Below are positions 43,797 through 52,873 of a stretch of 64,000 nt of DNA, one piece after another. Source of the stretch: Sphingobium nicotianae (lineage in GTDB: Bacteria > Pseudomonadota > Alphaproteobacteria > Sphingomonadales > Sphingomonadaceae); the NCBI RefSeq assembly GCF_018603885.1, contig NZ_JAHGAW010000008.1, positions 62,001-126,000 of the forward strand, in the 5' to 3' direction. The position numbers and the translations under genes were made by a program. Each line of letters opens with the position of its first letter. Within the stretch, counting starts at the first letter, position 1. Under the pieces are notes generated by a model. That model was not told the origin of the DNA and did no database searches. It was given only the letters and a program-made list of their open reading frames with translations.

Positions 43797-44981
43797 ATGA
43801 AGCTCAATCATCCGCTCATTTCCTGTGACGATCATCTCGATCTCAACATGCTGCCCGCGGACCTATGGACCAAGGGGCTGCCGGAGCATCTGCGCGACCG
43901 CGCGCCGCATATCGAGGTGATCGACGGCCGGCCGCAATGGGTCTGCGAGGGCAAGAGCTGGGGCGGCTGGAACGGCCAGGCGGGGCCGGACACCGGCCCC
44001 AAGGCGATCTTCACCGCCTTCGATCGTGGCGGCATCACCGATCTCACCGAGCGGCGCCCCGCCGTGCCCGAGTTGCGCATCGCCGACATGGATCGCGACG
44101 GCGTCTATGGCCATGTCATCTATGGCCCGGTCACCTCGATCAACCTTGCCGACACCGAGTTTCGCGACGCCTGTTACCGAGTTTATAACGACTGGCTGGC
44201 CGACTATTGCGCCTACAATCCCAACCGCCTGATCGGCGTGCCGATGCTGCCGGAATATCCGGAATCGGCGGTGCAGGAACTGTATCGCATCGCCAAGATG
44301 GGCGTGTTCAAGCAGGCCAACCTGCAGATCGCGGCGGCCGAGACCGGCCTGCACGATGAGCGCTGGGAGCCGCTGTGGAACGCGCTGGAGGAGACGGGCA
44401 TCATCCTCTCCTTCCATGTCGTCGTGTTCATCATGCCGGGCAGCAAGCCCAATCCGGCCGCGGGCAAGGTGGCGGGGCACATGACCCACGCCAAGTCCTT
44501 CGTGTCGCAATTCATCGATCCGTTCGTTGACCTGTTCGCCTGGGCGATCCTGGAGCGGCATCCCAAGCTGAAGGTGGTCATCGCCGAGAGCGGCGTGGGC
44601 TGGCTGCCCTGGCTGGTCGAGGAGCTCGACTATCGCCACTGGCGCATCTGGGAAGGCAGGGAGTTCTGGGAGACGCGCGGCGGCATCCCGATGATCACCA
44701 AGCCGAGCGAGCTGTTCAAGCGGCAGGTCTACGCGACCTTCCAGGAAAGCCCGACGGCGATGTCGCTGCTCAAATTCTATGGCCCCGACAATCTTCTCTG
44801 GGCCTCGGACTATCCGCACCCGGACAGCATCTGGCCCAACTCGCGCGCCACGATCGCGCGCCAGATGGCCGATCTGCCGGACGAGACGATCCGCAAGCTG
44901 ACCTTCGAGAATGCCGCCAAGCTCTACGGGCTGAATGTCGCGGCGATGGAAGCCGAGAACGAGCAGATCGCGGCGGAATGA
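43797..44981 (+). CDS. Amidohydrolase family protein (ACMSD-like, amidohydrolase 2)
   Basis: A 394-residue TIM-barrel hydrolase or decarboxylase. The N-terminal motif is SCDDHLDLN, in place of the usual DxHxH; other likely metal or catalytic positions are ILSFHVVVF, VIAESGVGWLPWLVEE and LLWASDYPHPDS. This layout fits the amidohydrolase-2 group, which includes gamma-resorcylate and 5-carboxyvanillate decarboxylases and related lyases that use a zinc or manganese ion. It shares an operon with the cupin. Decarboxylation of an aromatic acid is possible but unproven. Confidence 0.88.
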   Translation: MKLNHPLISCDDHLDLNMLPADLWTKGLPEHLRDRAPHIEVIDGRPQWVCEGKSWGGWNGQAGPDTGPKAIFTAFDRGGITDLTERRPAVPELRIADMDRDGVYGHVIYGPVTSINLADTEFRDACYRVYNDWLADYCAYNPNRLIGVPMLPEYPESAVQELYRIAKMGVFKQANLQIAAAETGLHDERWEPLWNALEETGIILSFHVVVFIMPGSKPNPAAGKVAGHMTHAKSFVSQFIDPFVDLFAWAILERHPKLKVVIAESGVGWLPWLVEELDYRHWRIWEGREFWETRGGIPMITKPSELFKRQVYATFQESPTAMSLLKFYGPDNLLWASDYPHPDSIWPNSRATIARQMADLPDETIRKLTFENAAKLYGLNVAAMEAENEQIAAE

Positions 44982-45042
44982 GGGATTGGCGGCGGGTACT
45001 TGTCCGCCGTGTCTCCGGCGTTACCCTGCCTGAGCTGACTTA

Positions 45043-45118
45043 GTGCTCCTGCGGAAGCAGGAGCCCAGGGCAGTAGAGTTCGTCGGTTGCGCCCTGGGTT
45101 CCTACCTTCGCAGGAACA
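45043..45118. repeat. Paired palindromic repeat (REP-like, family 4)
   Basis: TGCTCCTGCGGAAGCAGGAG with CCCAGGGC, and an inverted partner (GCCCTGGGTTCC...GCAGGAAC), lie after the amidohydrolase gene. A half unit of this family is at 52751-52772. Apart from this repeat I see nothing in 44982-45308 except the leader of the sigma gene. Confidence 0.7.
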
Positions 45119-45308
45119 CATGTTGGTTATCCGGGACATGTCTGTCGAGTCAGTGCCAGTCAGCCCGTCGCCGATGCTCGTGGCATCGCGCGCCGGATTG
45201 TTGCACATAGCCTGTCGTGCGGGGAATCATGCTCACGATCGGGTCGATGCGGGCGGGTGGCCGCCATCCGTTCTTATGGACCTTTCCGTTCCATCGTGAT
45301 GGCTCTTG

Positions 45309-45854
45309 ATGGCGGACTGGACCGCGCTTGCCGACGCCGAGTTGGTCGCGGCCGCCGTTTCCGGCGACCGTGCGGCGTTTCGGGCTCTGCTCGAGCGGCA
45401 TTATGATCGCGTCCACCGCCTCGCCTGGCAATTGACCGGATCGCGCGCCGACGCGGACGACGTCACCCAGGACGTCTGTTGCACGTTGGTCGAGAAGATC
45501 GGGAGCTTCCGGGGTGAGGCCAAGTTCACGACCTGGCTGTGTGGGATCGTGTACAATGCCTGCCGAGACCTGCGCCGCCGCAAGCGCTCCTTCGGCGCGT
45601 TCACGGAGCGGCTGGCCGTCCTCGCCGGGCTCTCGCGCGGTCCCGATGGCCGTGACCTGTACGACGCGATGTGGCTCAAGAGCGCCATCGCGCGCCTGCC
45701 GCCGGCCTATCGCGAGGCGCTGGCGCTGGTGGTGGGGCAGGAACTCAGCCATGCCGAGGCGGCGGCAATCCTGGGCGTCGCCGAATCCACCATTTCCTGG
45801 CGGCTGCACGAAGTGCGCCGCACGCTCGGAGCCCAAGCCGGCGCGACCGACTGA
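45309..45854 (+). CDS. ECF-type RNA polymerase sigma factor
   Basis: A 181-residue sigma factor. Region 2 (about 20-90: [31 protein letters not shown]) and region 4 (about 118-172: [44 protein letters not shown]) are both complete. ECF sigmas activate small regulons after an envelope signal. ATG 45309 is adopted; a TTG at 45306 is possible, and no strong ribosome site is seen. It heads a run with the VWA lipoprotein (101 bases later) and the membrane-anchored TPR protein, which I take as its regulators. Confidence 0.9.
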   Translation: MADWTALADAELVAAAVSGDRAAFRALLERHYDRVHRLAWQLTGSRADADDVTQDVCCTLVEKIGSFRGEAKFTTWLCGIVYNACRDLRRRKRSFGAFTERLAVLAGLSRGPDGRDLYDAMWLKSAIARLPPAYREALALVVGQELSHAEAAAILGVAESTISWRLHEVRRTLGAQAGATD

Positions 45855-45955
45855 GGTCTCGAAAAAAAATCGCAGGGCCACCCAAGGATCTCCCCGGGAC
45901 GCGCGTCGCAGGAACATGCGGACGATGTGCGCCGCTGTTTTCTGGGAGAATGCCC

Positions 45956-47746
45956 ATGTCGCGTTTGATGCCCCGTTTGAATAGTCTGATCGCGACGGCG
46001 AGCGTCGTCGCACTCCTCACAGCCTGCGCCCAGTCCGGCACCGAGCAGGCGGCCAATACGCTGTCGAACGAGAAAAAAGTCGCCGGGAGCGGCGACGCGA
46101 GCGACAGCGAGATCGTCGTGACCGGCGCGCGGATGGAGCGAGGCGATTATGCGGCGGCCGCGCCTGTGACTGTGGTCGGTCGTGGTCGCGTCGGCGAGGT
46201 GCCGCCGCCGCCCCCACCGCCCCCACCGCCACTCTATGCGCCGCAGGCCGCAATGACGACGCGGTTCGCGCCGAGCCCTGAGCCCCGGCCGCGCCTGCCC
46301 TATCATGATGTCGGCCGCGACCGCTTCACCAGCGTGGCGCAGAACCCGTTCAAGGTCGTCAAGGAAGAGCCTGTCTCGACCTTCTCGATCGATGTCGACA
46401 CCGCCTCCTATTCCTTCACCCGTGCATCCCTCGCGCAGAATGTGCTGCCGCAGCCGGCGGCGGTGCGGGCCGAGGAGATGATCAACTATTTCCCCTATGA
46501 CTATGCCGCGCCGCGCAGCGCCGAACAGCCTTTCACCACCAATGTCGCGGTGTTCCCCAGCCCGTGGACGGCAGGGCGCAAGCTCGTGCGGATCGGCATC
46601 AGGGGCTATGCGGTGCAGCACGCGACGCGGCCGCGCGCCAATCTCGTCTTTCTGATCGACACGTCCGGATCGATGAACGAGCCGAACAAGCTGCCGCTGG
46701 TCAAGCAATCGCTCGCCATGCTGCTCGATCAGCTCGGCGGCGACGACAGCGTCGCGATCGTCACCTATGCCGGCTATGCCGGGACCGCGCTGGCGCCGAC
46801 GCCGGCCAGCCAGAAGGCGAAGATCCGGGCGGTGATCGACCGGCTCGGCGCGGGCGGCGGCACGGCCGGCGCCGAGGGCATCCGCCAGGCCTATGCGCTG
46901 GCCGAGCAGAATCTCGATCCAAAGGGCGTCAATCGCGTGATCCTGGCGACCGATGGCGATTTCAACATCGGCATCACCAATCAGGAGGAGCTCAAGGGCT
47001 ATGTCGAGCGCGAGCGCGGCAAGGGCGTGTTCCTCTCGGTGCTCGGCTTCGGCATGGGCAATTACAATGACGCGCTGATGCAGACGCTGGCCCAGAACGG
47101 CAATGGCGCGGCCGCCTATATCGACACGCTCACCGAGGCGCGAAAGACGCTGGTGGACGAGGCGAGCTCGACCCTCTTCCCGATCGCCAAGGACGTGAAG
47201 ATCCAGGTCGAGTTCAATCCGGCGACCGTCGCGGAATATCGGCTGATCGGCTACGAGACCCGCATGCTCGCCCGCGAGGATTTCGACAATGACAAGGTCG
47301 ATGCCGGCGATGTCGGATCGGGCCAGACGGTGACGGCGCTGTACGAGGTCGTGCCGGTCGGCGGGCCGCGCGCGGTCGGCGATCTGCGCTATGCCAAGCC
47401 GGTGGTGATGGCGGGCGCCACGGTCGGCAAAGAGCTGGGCTTCGTCAAGATCCGCTACAAGCTGCCCAAGTCCGACAAGAGCGCGCTCATCTCGACGCCG
47501 ATCGATCGGACGGTGGACTATGCCCGGTTCGAGGATGCACCGCGCGACGCCCGTTTCGCCGCCAGCGTCGCCGCCTTTGCCGAGCTGCTGCGCGGCGGCA
47601 AATATAGCGGCTCGGTCGGTTATGACGATGTGCTGAGGATGGCCAATGCCGCGCGCGGCGACGACAGCTTCGGCTATCGCGCGGAGTTCGTCCAGCTGGT
47701 CCGCGCCGCCAAGTCCGCGAGCGGGCTGGCGCAGCTGGAGCGCTAG
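45956..47746 (+). CDS. VWA domain-containing lipoprotein (YfbK-type) with TonB-box-like segment
   Basis: A 596-residue protein. A lipobox LLTAC puts Cys24 as the lipid anchor. Residues 52-59 read EIVVTGAR, a segment otherwise typical of sphingomonad TonB receptors. A proline run (about 82-91) follows, then the VWA-linked N-terminal domain (FSIDVDTASYSFTRA), a von Willebrand A domain with the metal site DTSGSM near residue 235, and a C-terminal domain (about 480-596). GGGAGA lies 6 bases before ATG 45956. It probably faces the periplasm. Partners: sigma factor before, TPR protein after. Confidence 0.88.
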   Translation: MSRLMPRLNSLIATASVVALLTACAQSGTEQAANTLSNEKKVAGSGDASDSEIVVTGARMERGDYAAAAPVTVVGRGRVGEVPPPPPPPPPPLYAPQAAMTTRFAPSPEPRPRLPYHDVGRDRFTSVAQNPFKVVKEEPVSTFSIDVDTASYSFTRASLAQNVLPQPAAVRAEEMINYFPYDYAAPRSAEQPFTTNVAVFPSPWTAGRKLVRIGIRGYAVQHATRPRANLVFLIDTSGSMNEPNKLPLVKQSLAMLLDQLGGDDSVAIVTYAGYAGTALAPTPASQKAKIRAVIDRLGAGGGTAGAEGIRQAYALAEQNLDPKGVNRVILATDGDFNIGITNQEELKGYVERERGKGVFLSVLGFGMGNYNDALMQTLAQNGNGAAAYIDTLTEARKTLVDEASSTLFPIAKDVKIQVEFNPATVAEYRLIGYETRMLAREDFDNDKVDAGDVGSGQTVTALYEVVPVGGPRAVGDLRYAKPVVMAGATVGKELGFVKIRYKLPKSDKSALISTPIDRTVDYARFEDAPRDARFAASVAAFAELLRGGKYSGSVGYDDVLRMANAARGDDSFGYRAEFVQLVRAAKSASGLAQLER

Positions 47747-47911
47747 GGACGGTGGGCCGCCGCTGTCGGCGAAGCAGCGGCGGCCGGTCGCGAGGTTGGC
47801 TTAGACCCGCGCGCAATATTGGCTATAAGGCTGGCCGATGCCGCTGTTCCCGCCTTGTCGCGCGACGATCCGTGCCTCTCGCCTCGACGGGGCGGGGGCC
47901 GTTGGACGCTG

Positions 47912-49078
47912 ATGCCGATGGGGCCTGACGACGATCTCGCGAAATTGCTGCCGGAGGCGCCGCCGCGACCGGACCGGCGCGAGGCGGCCATCGCCGAGGC
48001 GATGCGCCGATTCGACGGCGAGGCGCCGACGTCCATCGCGCGGCGACCGCGCTTTGCCTGGCCGAAGCTCGGTCGCACACAGCTCGGCGCGGCCATGTCG
48101 GTGGCGCTGCTGGCGGCGATCGGCGTACCGCTGGCGCTGCGCACGATGCAGACGGAGGAGCTGGGCCTGCGTTCGCCACCGAAGCCCCATCATGCCAGCG
48201 AGCGAGCCTCCCCGTCGCCTGTCGCGACCCGCGCCGCGCCGGCGGGTCGCGATCAGCCTCCTCCGGCACAGGCCGCGCCGGCGCCGGCGACAGCGGTACC
48301 CGCGAAGGAGGCGCCACGCGCGCTTCGCGGGATGACGGCAAGCGAGGAGCCATCATCGCAGGATGCCCAGCCGGAGACGGCTTTCGCGCCGGCCGCACCT
48401 CCTCCTCCTCCTCCTCCTCCGGCGCCACCACCTCCGCCCCCGCCCGCCGCTGTTGCTTCTTCCGCCAAGGCGAGCGCGCCGCGTGCCCGGGCGCCTGCGG
48501 CGGAACAGGACGTGGTCGTCACCGGCACCCGGCTGGCCGGGCGCGTGAGCGACACGCCGGTGGCCATCACGGCCGCCGGGGAGAGCGAGGCCGGTGCCAC
48601 CGAGATCGTCGTGACCAGCGGGCGCATCTCGCGCGCCGAGAGCAAGGCGGCACAGCGTGGCGACTGGAATGCCTGCACCGTGGACGATCCGGCGCGCAGT
48701 CTCGATCGGTGTCGGCGAGTGACGAAGCCGGGCGCCAAGGACAATGTGGGTCAGGCGGCGGCGCATATGGCCGATGGCCTCACCCATGCCTGGACACGCG
48801 ACATGGACGGCGCGGTCGCGGCCTTCGACGCAGCGATCGCGATCGATCCCAAATCCGCTTCAGCCTATCTCAATCGCGGGATGGCTTATCATCATCTCGG
48901 CGAGGACGAACGGGCGGTGCGGGATTTCGACCAGGCCGTGCGGTATGCGCCCCGCGACCCGCGCGGTTTCTATCACCGCAGCATTGCCCTGCGTGCTCTC
49001 GGCGACGAGCGGCGCGCCGGCGCGGATCAGGCGCGCGCCGTCAGCCTGGATGGGCGATACGAGGAATTGGTCGACTAG
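47912..49078 (+). CDS. Membrane-anchored TPR protein with TonB-receptor-like segments (putative anti-sigma)
   Basis: A 388-residue protein. Residues 1-55 are a soluble, probably cytoplasmic part (DDDLAKLLPEAP..., REAAIAEAMRRFDG). One helix follows at about 57-77, then a long proline-rich spacer with a (CCT)7-encoded proline run. Residues 200-207 read DVVVTGTR and 214-221 DTPVAITA; a second copy EIVVTSGR is at 231-238. The C-terminal third holds tetratricopeptide repeats (AVAAFDAAIAIDPKSASAYLNRGMAY). The layout is like an anti-sigma factor. The start could also be 47918; no strong ribosome site is seen. Confidence 0.72.
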   Translation: MPMGPDDDLAKLLPEAPPRPDRREAAIAEAMRRFDGEAPTSIARRPRFAWPKLGRTQLGAAMSVALLAAIGVPLALRTMQTEELGLRSPPKPHHASERASPSPVATRAAPAGRDQPPPAQAAPAPATAVPAKEAPRALRGMTASEEPSSQDAQPETAFAPAAPPPPPPPPAPPPPPPPAAVASSAKASAPRARAPAAEQDVVVTGTRLAGRVSDTPVAITAAGESEAGATEIVVTSGRISRAESKAAQRGDWNACTVDDPARSLDRCRRVTKPGAKDNVGQAAAHMADGLTHAWTRDMDGAVAAFDAAIAIDPKSASAYLNRGMAYHHLGEDERAVRDFDQAVRYAPRDPRGFYHRSIALRALGDERRAGADQARAVSLDGRYEELVD

Positions 49079-49185
49079 TCGGCCGCGCGGGCGCTTCGTC
49101 CCGACAAGCCGCTTGACGCGCGCCTGCGCGAGCAGCCAGAGCGGCCCCAGCCGACGAGATCGGCCGGCCTTGACAAGGTGACGGG

Positions 49186-49932
49186 ATGAAGATCGGGATC
49201 GTGGGCGCGGGCATGCTGGGCGCCACTCTTGCGCGCCGGTGCACCGCGGCCGGTCATGCGGTCAAGCTCGCCAACGCGCGCGGGCCGGACAGCATCCGCG
49301 ACCTTGTCGAAGGTATGGGCACGCGCGCCGTCACGGTGGCTGAGGCCGTCGCGGACGTCGACATCATCGTCGTGTCGATCCCGCAGGGCGCTGTCGAGAC
49401 GCTGTCGGCGGGGCTGTTCCACGAGGTGCCGGATGACGTGGTCATCATCGACACCGGCAATTATTATCCCGGCCTGCGCGACCAGCCGATCGCGGAGATC
49501 GAGGCCGGTCTGGCAGAGGGCCTTTGGGTCTCGCGGCAGCTCGGTCGGCCGGTCGTCAAGGCCTTGAACAGCATCAGCTTCACCAGCCTTGCCGATGGCG
49601 GCCGCGCATCGGGCGCGCCCGGTCGCATCGCACTGCCCGTGTCGGGCGATGATCCGGCGGCCAAGGCGGTCGTGGTCCGGTTGCTCGACGAGATCGGCTT
49701 CGACGGGGTCGATGCGGGGGCGCTGGCGGAGTCCTGGCGTCAGCAGCCCGGCACGCCGGTCTATTGCACCGATCTCGATCGTGAGGGCGTGACGCGCGGT
49801 CTCGATCTTGCCGACAAGGCGCAGTCGCCCGCGCGCCGCGACCAGTTCATCGCGCAGATGCTGCCGGCCTTGCGGACGGGCGAGAAGATCGACCTGGTTG
49901 CCTTGGGCCGCACGATCTACGGTGCGCCCTGA
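49186..49932 (+). CDS. NAD(P)-binding protein of the F420-reductase-like (NPD) family
   Basis: A 248-residue Rossmann protein: GIVGAGMLGATLARRCTAAGH at the N-terminus, then LANARGPDSIRDL for NADP phosphate recognition, DIIVVSIPQGAV and IDTGNYYP. Such proteins reduce F420 in archaea and actinobacteria; proteobacterial members without F420 have unknown substrates. AAGGTGACGGG precedes the ATG. It is convergent with the MarR gene. Confidence 0.8.
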   Translation: MKIGIVGAGMLGATLARRCTAAGHAVKLANARGPDSIRDLVEGMGTRAVTVAEAVADVDIIVVSIPQGAVETLSAGLFHEVPDDVVIIDTGNYYPGLRDQPIAEIEAGLAEGLWVSRQLGRPVVKALNSISFTSLADGGRASGAPGRIALPVSGDDPAAKAVVVRLLDEIGFDGVDAGALAESWRQQPGTPVYCTDLDREGVTRGLDLADKAQSPARRDQFIAQMLPALRTGEKIDLVALGRTIYGAP

Positions 49933-49947
49933 GCCGAGGCCGGCAGC

Positions 49948-50481
49948 TCAGTTCGCGACGCTGTTCCAGGCCTTGAGCAGGCAGTCGAGCTGCCGGTCCA
50001 GCGCGGCGATGTCGCAGCCATGATCGGCGGCGATGGCGAGCCGCTCGACCGTCACCTTGTTGAACTTGAGCACGATGTCATTGACGACGCGCAGCCCCTC
50101 ATCGGTGAGCTTGAGCAGCCAGGCGCGCCGGTCATTCTCGTCGAGCAGGCGCTGGACCAGGCCGAGCTCGTGCAGCCGGTCGACCCGATAGGTGATCGCG
50201 CTGGGCCGCATGTGCAGCGAGCGCCAGAGATCGGAGGGGCGCACCGGCCGGTCGGGCCGCTCGCGCCGGATGATCATGAGGACGCTGACGTCGATGTCGC
50301 TCAGCGAGAATTCGTCGGCGATGCGGTTGTAGATGCGGCTCGTGATGACGTTGATCTGGTAGAGCTTGATCTGCACCGCGAAGGCGTCGACCTGCAGCGC
50401 GGGGATCTTCTCGCCCCAGTCCCTGACGACATCCTCGAGCGTTCCCCCGTCTGCCACGTCCAGTTCAACCATCAAGTCCAT
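49948..50481 (-). CDS. MarR family transcriptional regulator
   Basis: A 177-residue regulator. The winged helix lies near residues 65-130: DVSVLMIIRRERPDRPVRPSDL, SLHMRPSAITYRVDRLHELG and LVQRLLDENDRRAWLLKLTDEG. It has a 40-residue N-terminal extension. MarR proteins usually repress nearby catabolic or efflux genes until an aromatic ligand binds. The divergent gap (50482-50816) holds a good palindrome, so it likely controls the SnoaL-SMP30 genes and itself. The start may be the ATG at 50472. Confidence 0.88.
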   Translation of the reverse strand: MDLMVELDVADGGTLEDVVRDWGEKIPALQVDAFAVQIKLYQINVITSRIYNRIADEFSLSDIDVSVLMIIRRERPDRPVRPSDLWRSLHMRPSAITYRVDRLHELGLVQRLLDENDRRAWLLKLTDEGLRVVNDIVLKFNKVTVERLAIAADHGCDIAALDRQLDCLLKAWNSVAN

Positions 50482-50607
50482 CCGTGCCTATTGTTAGATC
50501 GATCCGGCTCAGGCGTTCCAGCCCGCCGGTCCGCGCAGCGGCGTGCAACGTCTCTGTGCGATGAATGAGCGCTGACAAAAAACGCCGCTCCACAGGGGTC
50601 ATAGCGC

Positions 50608-50623
50608 GATAATTTGAATTATC
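50608..50623. promoter_or_regulatory. Candidate MarR operator (palindrome)
   Basis: GATAATT-TG-AATTATC is a perfect palindrome with 7-base arms, overlapped by AATTTGA-ATTA-TCAAATT. It lies in the 335-base AT-rich gap between the MarR gene and the exported SnoaL gene; that gap holds no other gene. Confidence 0.5.
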
Positions 50624-50816
50624 AAATTTCTGAATAATTCCTCTGCGTCGCGCCTAGATCAAAGCGAAGCGAGGATCTCGTCCCTGCGGGTCAGTCGATC
50701 ATATCTGTCTCGCTTCATTATTTTTGATTTGTAATTATACATGATCGCAAATATCCTTCCGAAAGGAAAGAGGTTGCCGCTCCCATAGACGGATAACGGC
50801 CCTCAACAGGGAGTGG

Positions 50817-51428
50817 ATGATGACGCGATCGGTCTGGCACGGGCGCAACTTTATCCTTGCCGGCCTGATGGTTGCGGCATCGGCCCAGGCGGCGGAGAAG
50901 CCCGCGCGCCTTAGCGCGGACGACATCGCGGCGATCAAGCAGCTCACGGCCAAATATGCGCATCTCGTCGATCGCTGCGTCAACAGTGGCTATGATTATG
51001 CCGATCTGTTCACCGATGACGGCACCTTCGGCGTCACCGATCAGTGGGACGTGGACGGCACGATCTGGGCGCGAGGGCGCGAGGCGCTGGCGCGGGCGGG
51101 TGGCGGCGGCCCCGGCGGCTGCCGCGAGAGCAAACCCGGCTCACCGGGCTACGGCCTCCACCACATCGTGACCAGCGAGGTGGTCGAGGCGGCGCCCGGC
51201 GGCGCGGTCGGGCGCTCGGTGCTCGTCACCATGGGTGTCGACGGCACGCCAGGCAGCATCGAATGGCAGGGCGGCTATCAGGACCGCTACGTCAAGACGG
51301 CGAAGGGCTGGCGCATCCAGTCTCGCTGGCATGTCTGGGTGAACTACAAGACATCGGTTCAGCTTGCCACGCATCCGCTGCCGGCCGCGCTACTGCCGCC
51401 CCAGCGGGACAAGCCTGCGGGGCAGTGA
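50817..51428 (+). CDS. Exported SnoaL/NTF2-like protein
   Basis: A 203-residue protein with a signal peptide (GRNFILAGLMVAASAQAAE) and a SnoaL-type domain: DDIAAIKQLTAKYAHLVDR, YDYADLFTDDGTF, then GLHHIVTSEVVE and GYQDRYVKTAKGWRIQSR. It is likely periplasmic. GGGAG precedes the start. The next gene, an exported SMP-30 protein, is 73 bases on; they probably act on the same compound outside the cytoplasm. It has a hydroxyl-cyclase or lyase-type fold, but the reaction is unknown. Confidence 0.85.
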   Translation: MMTRSVWHGRNFILAGLMVAASAQAAEKPARLSADDIAAIKQLTAKYAHLVDRCVNSGYDYADLFTDDGTFGVTDQWDVDGTIWARGREALARAGGGGPGGCRESKPGSPGYGLHHIVTSEVVEAAPGGAVGRSVLVTMGVDGTPGSIEWQGGYQDRYVKTAKGWRIQSRWHVWVNYKTSVQLATHPLPAALLPPQRDKPAGQ

Positions 51429-51501
51429 TCGGCGATTCTGCGTCGACCCGCTCGCCGTTGAACCCAGACAATCAATCATCCGCCGAGAAAGGGGAGAGGG
51501 A

Positions 51502-52635
51502 ATGAGACGCTCGATTTCGCACCTTGTTTCGACCGCGCTGACCACGGGGGCCGCGCTGTTTCTGTCCAGTGCCGCGCACGCTCAGTTCGGACCGCAGAAT
51601 AGGCCGATGATGCGCGGCGACGGGCCGCCGGCCAAGGCCGCGCCGTTCCGCATCGAGAAGAAGGATGCCGGCCTCGATGCTCTGATCGCGCCGGACGCCA
51701 GGCTGGTCGAGGTCGCGCACGGCTTCGGCATCAACGAGGGCGTGACCTGGGTGCCGGACGGCAAGGACGGCTATGTGCTGGTCAGCGGCCTGATCGACAA
51801 TGTCGTCTACAAGATGACGCTTGACGGCAAGGTGACAGCGCTGATCGAGAAGGCCGGCTATTCGGGCGACGACGCCAGCAACACCGGCTTCCAGACCCGC
51901 TCGGGCCGCGCCCATGTGCTGCTCATCGGCCCGTCCTGCACCGGCCTCGACAGCCAGGGTCGCATCCTCTGGTGCGCGCCTAACGATAACAACCTGATGC
52001 GGCTGGAGAAGGACGGCACGCGCACGGTCATCGCGGGGCCGAACGCCGATGGCGACAAGCATATGCAGGGCCCCAACGACATTACCGTCCTCAAGGACGA
52101 CACCATCTATATCACGACCAACCAGTTCGGCTTCCGCAACGGCAAGGTGCCGGACGGCTTCACGGAGCCCGGCGTCTGGCGCCTCAAGGACGGCAAGCTC
52201 AGCATGGCGCTCTCCGCCAAGGATCTGGGTGCGGCGCCCAACGGCATCATCGTCTCGCCGGACGAGAAGCACATGTATCTGAGCGCCATGTTCAAGCTGG
52301 TGCAATATGACATCCAGCCCGACGGCACGCTGGCCAACCGCAAGCAGCTCGCCGAGGGCGACGGCATCATCGACGGCATGAAGGTCGACGTGCAGGGCAA
52401 TATCTATTCCACCGGCGGCGCCGGCCCGGGCGTGGTGCGCATCTCCGCGCCGGACGGCAAGCTGCTCGGCCTACTGCGCATGCCAATCGACGGCTCGGAG
52501 CCCAAGCGCCAGCTTTGCGCGACCAATCTTGCCTTCGGCGGCAAGGACAACAAGACGCTGTTCATCGCCGGCTGCGACGCGGTGTTCAGCGTGCCGGTGA
52601 AGGTGCCGGGCATCGCACAAGGGCCGCGCCGCTAA
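51502..52635 (+). CDS. Exported SMP-30/gluconolactonase-like beta-propeller protein
   Basis: A 377-residue protein with a signal peptide ending AAHAQ, then a six-bladed propeller: GFGINEGVTWVPDGKDGYVLVSG, MQGPNDITVLKDDTIYITT, APNGIIVSPDEKHMYLSAM and DGMKVDVQGNIYSTGGAG. These match the metal-site strands of SMP-30 lactonases (the Glu, Asn and Asp positions are present). It could open a lactone in the periplasm. GGGGAGAGGG precedes the ATG. A T-tailed terminator follows. Confidence 0.88.
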   Translation: MRRSISHLVSTALTTGAALFLSSAAHAQFGPQNRPMMRGDGPPAKAAPFRIEKKDAGLDALIAPDARLVEVAHGFGINEGVTWVPDGKDGYVLVSGLIDNVVYKMTLDGKVTALIEKAGYSGDDASNTGFQTRSGRAHVLLIGPSCTGLDSQGRILWCAPNDNNLMRLEKDGTRTVIAGPNADGDKHMQGPNDITVLKDDTIYITTNQFGFRNGKVPDGFTEPGVWRLKDGKLSMALSAKDLGAAPNGIIVSPDEKHMYLSAMFKLVQYDIQPDGTLANRKQLAEGDGIIDGMKVDVQGNIYSTGGAGPGVVRISAPDGKLLGLLRMPIDGSEPKRQLCATNLAFGGKDNKTLFIAGCDAVFSVPVKVPGIAQGPRR

Positions 52636-52657
52636 CCGCCACCATACCTGAATCAAG

Positions 52658-52691
52658 AAGCCGGCTGTGCCTGGGGGACGGCCGGCTTTTT
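52658..52691 (+). terminator. Terminator of the SnoaL-SMP30 unit
   Basis: AAGCCGGC and GCCGGCTT form an 8-bp stem with a 15-base loop, ending in TTTTT. Confidence 0.8.
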
Positions 52692-52750
52692 CGTATCTGC
52701 GCACCTGCGCTGCGCTCCAAAATCTGTCCTGTTTAGACTGAACCAGCATG

Positions 52751-52772
52751 TGCTCCTCCTCCGCAGGAGCAT
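52751..52772. repeat. Half unit of the family-4 palindrome
   Basis: TGCTCCTCCTCCGCAGGAGCA matches one arm set of the paired element at 45043-45118, here degenerate and single. Confidence 0.45.
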
Positions 52773-52800
52773 TGATTTGCCTAGGCGAGACAAGTCCTGA

Positions 52801-52837
52801 AAAAGAAAGCCGGCAGTCCTGAGGGGGACTGCCGGCC
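52801..52837 (-). terminator. Terminator of the TonB receptor gene
   Basis: A perfect 11-bp stem (GCCGGCAGTCC / GGACTGCCGGC) is followed on the minus strand by TTTCTTTTT, 37 bases past the receptor stop codon. Confidence 0.85.
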
Positions 52838-52873
52838 AGTTGTTCCGTCTTCGGAGTAGGAGAGAGACGGGAT

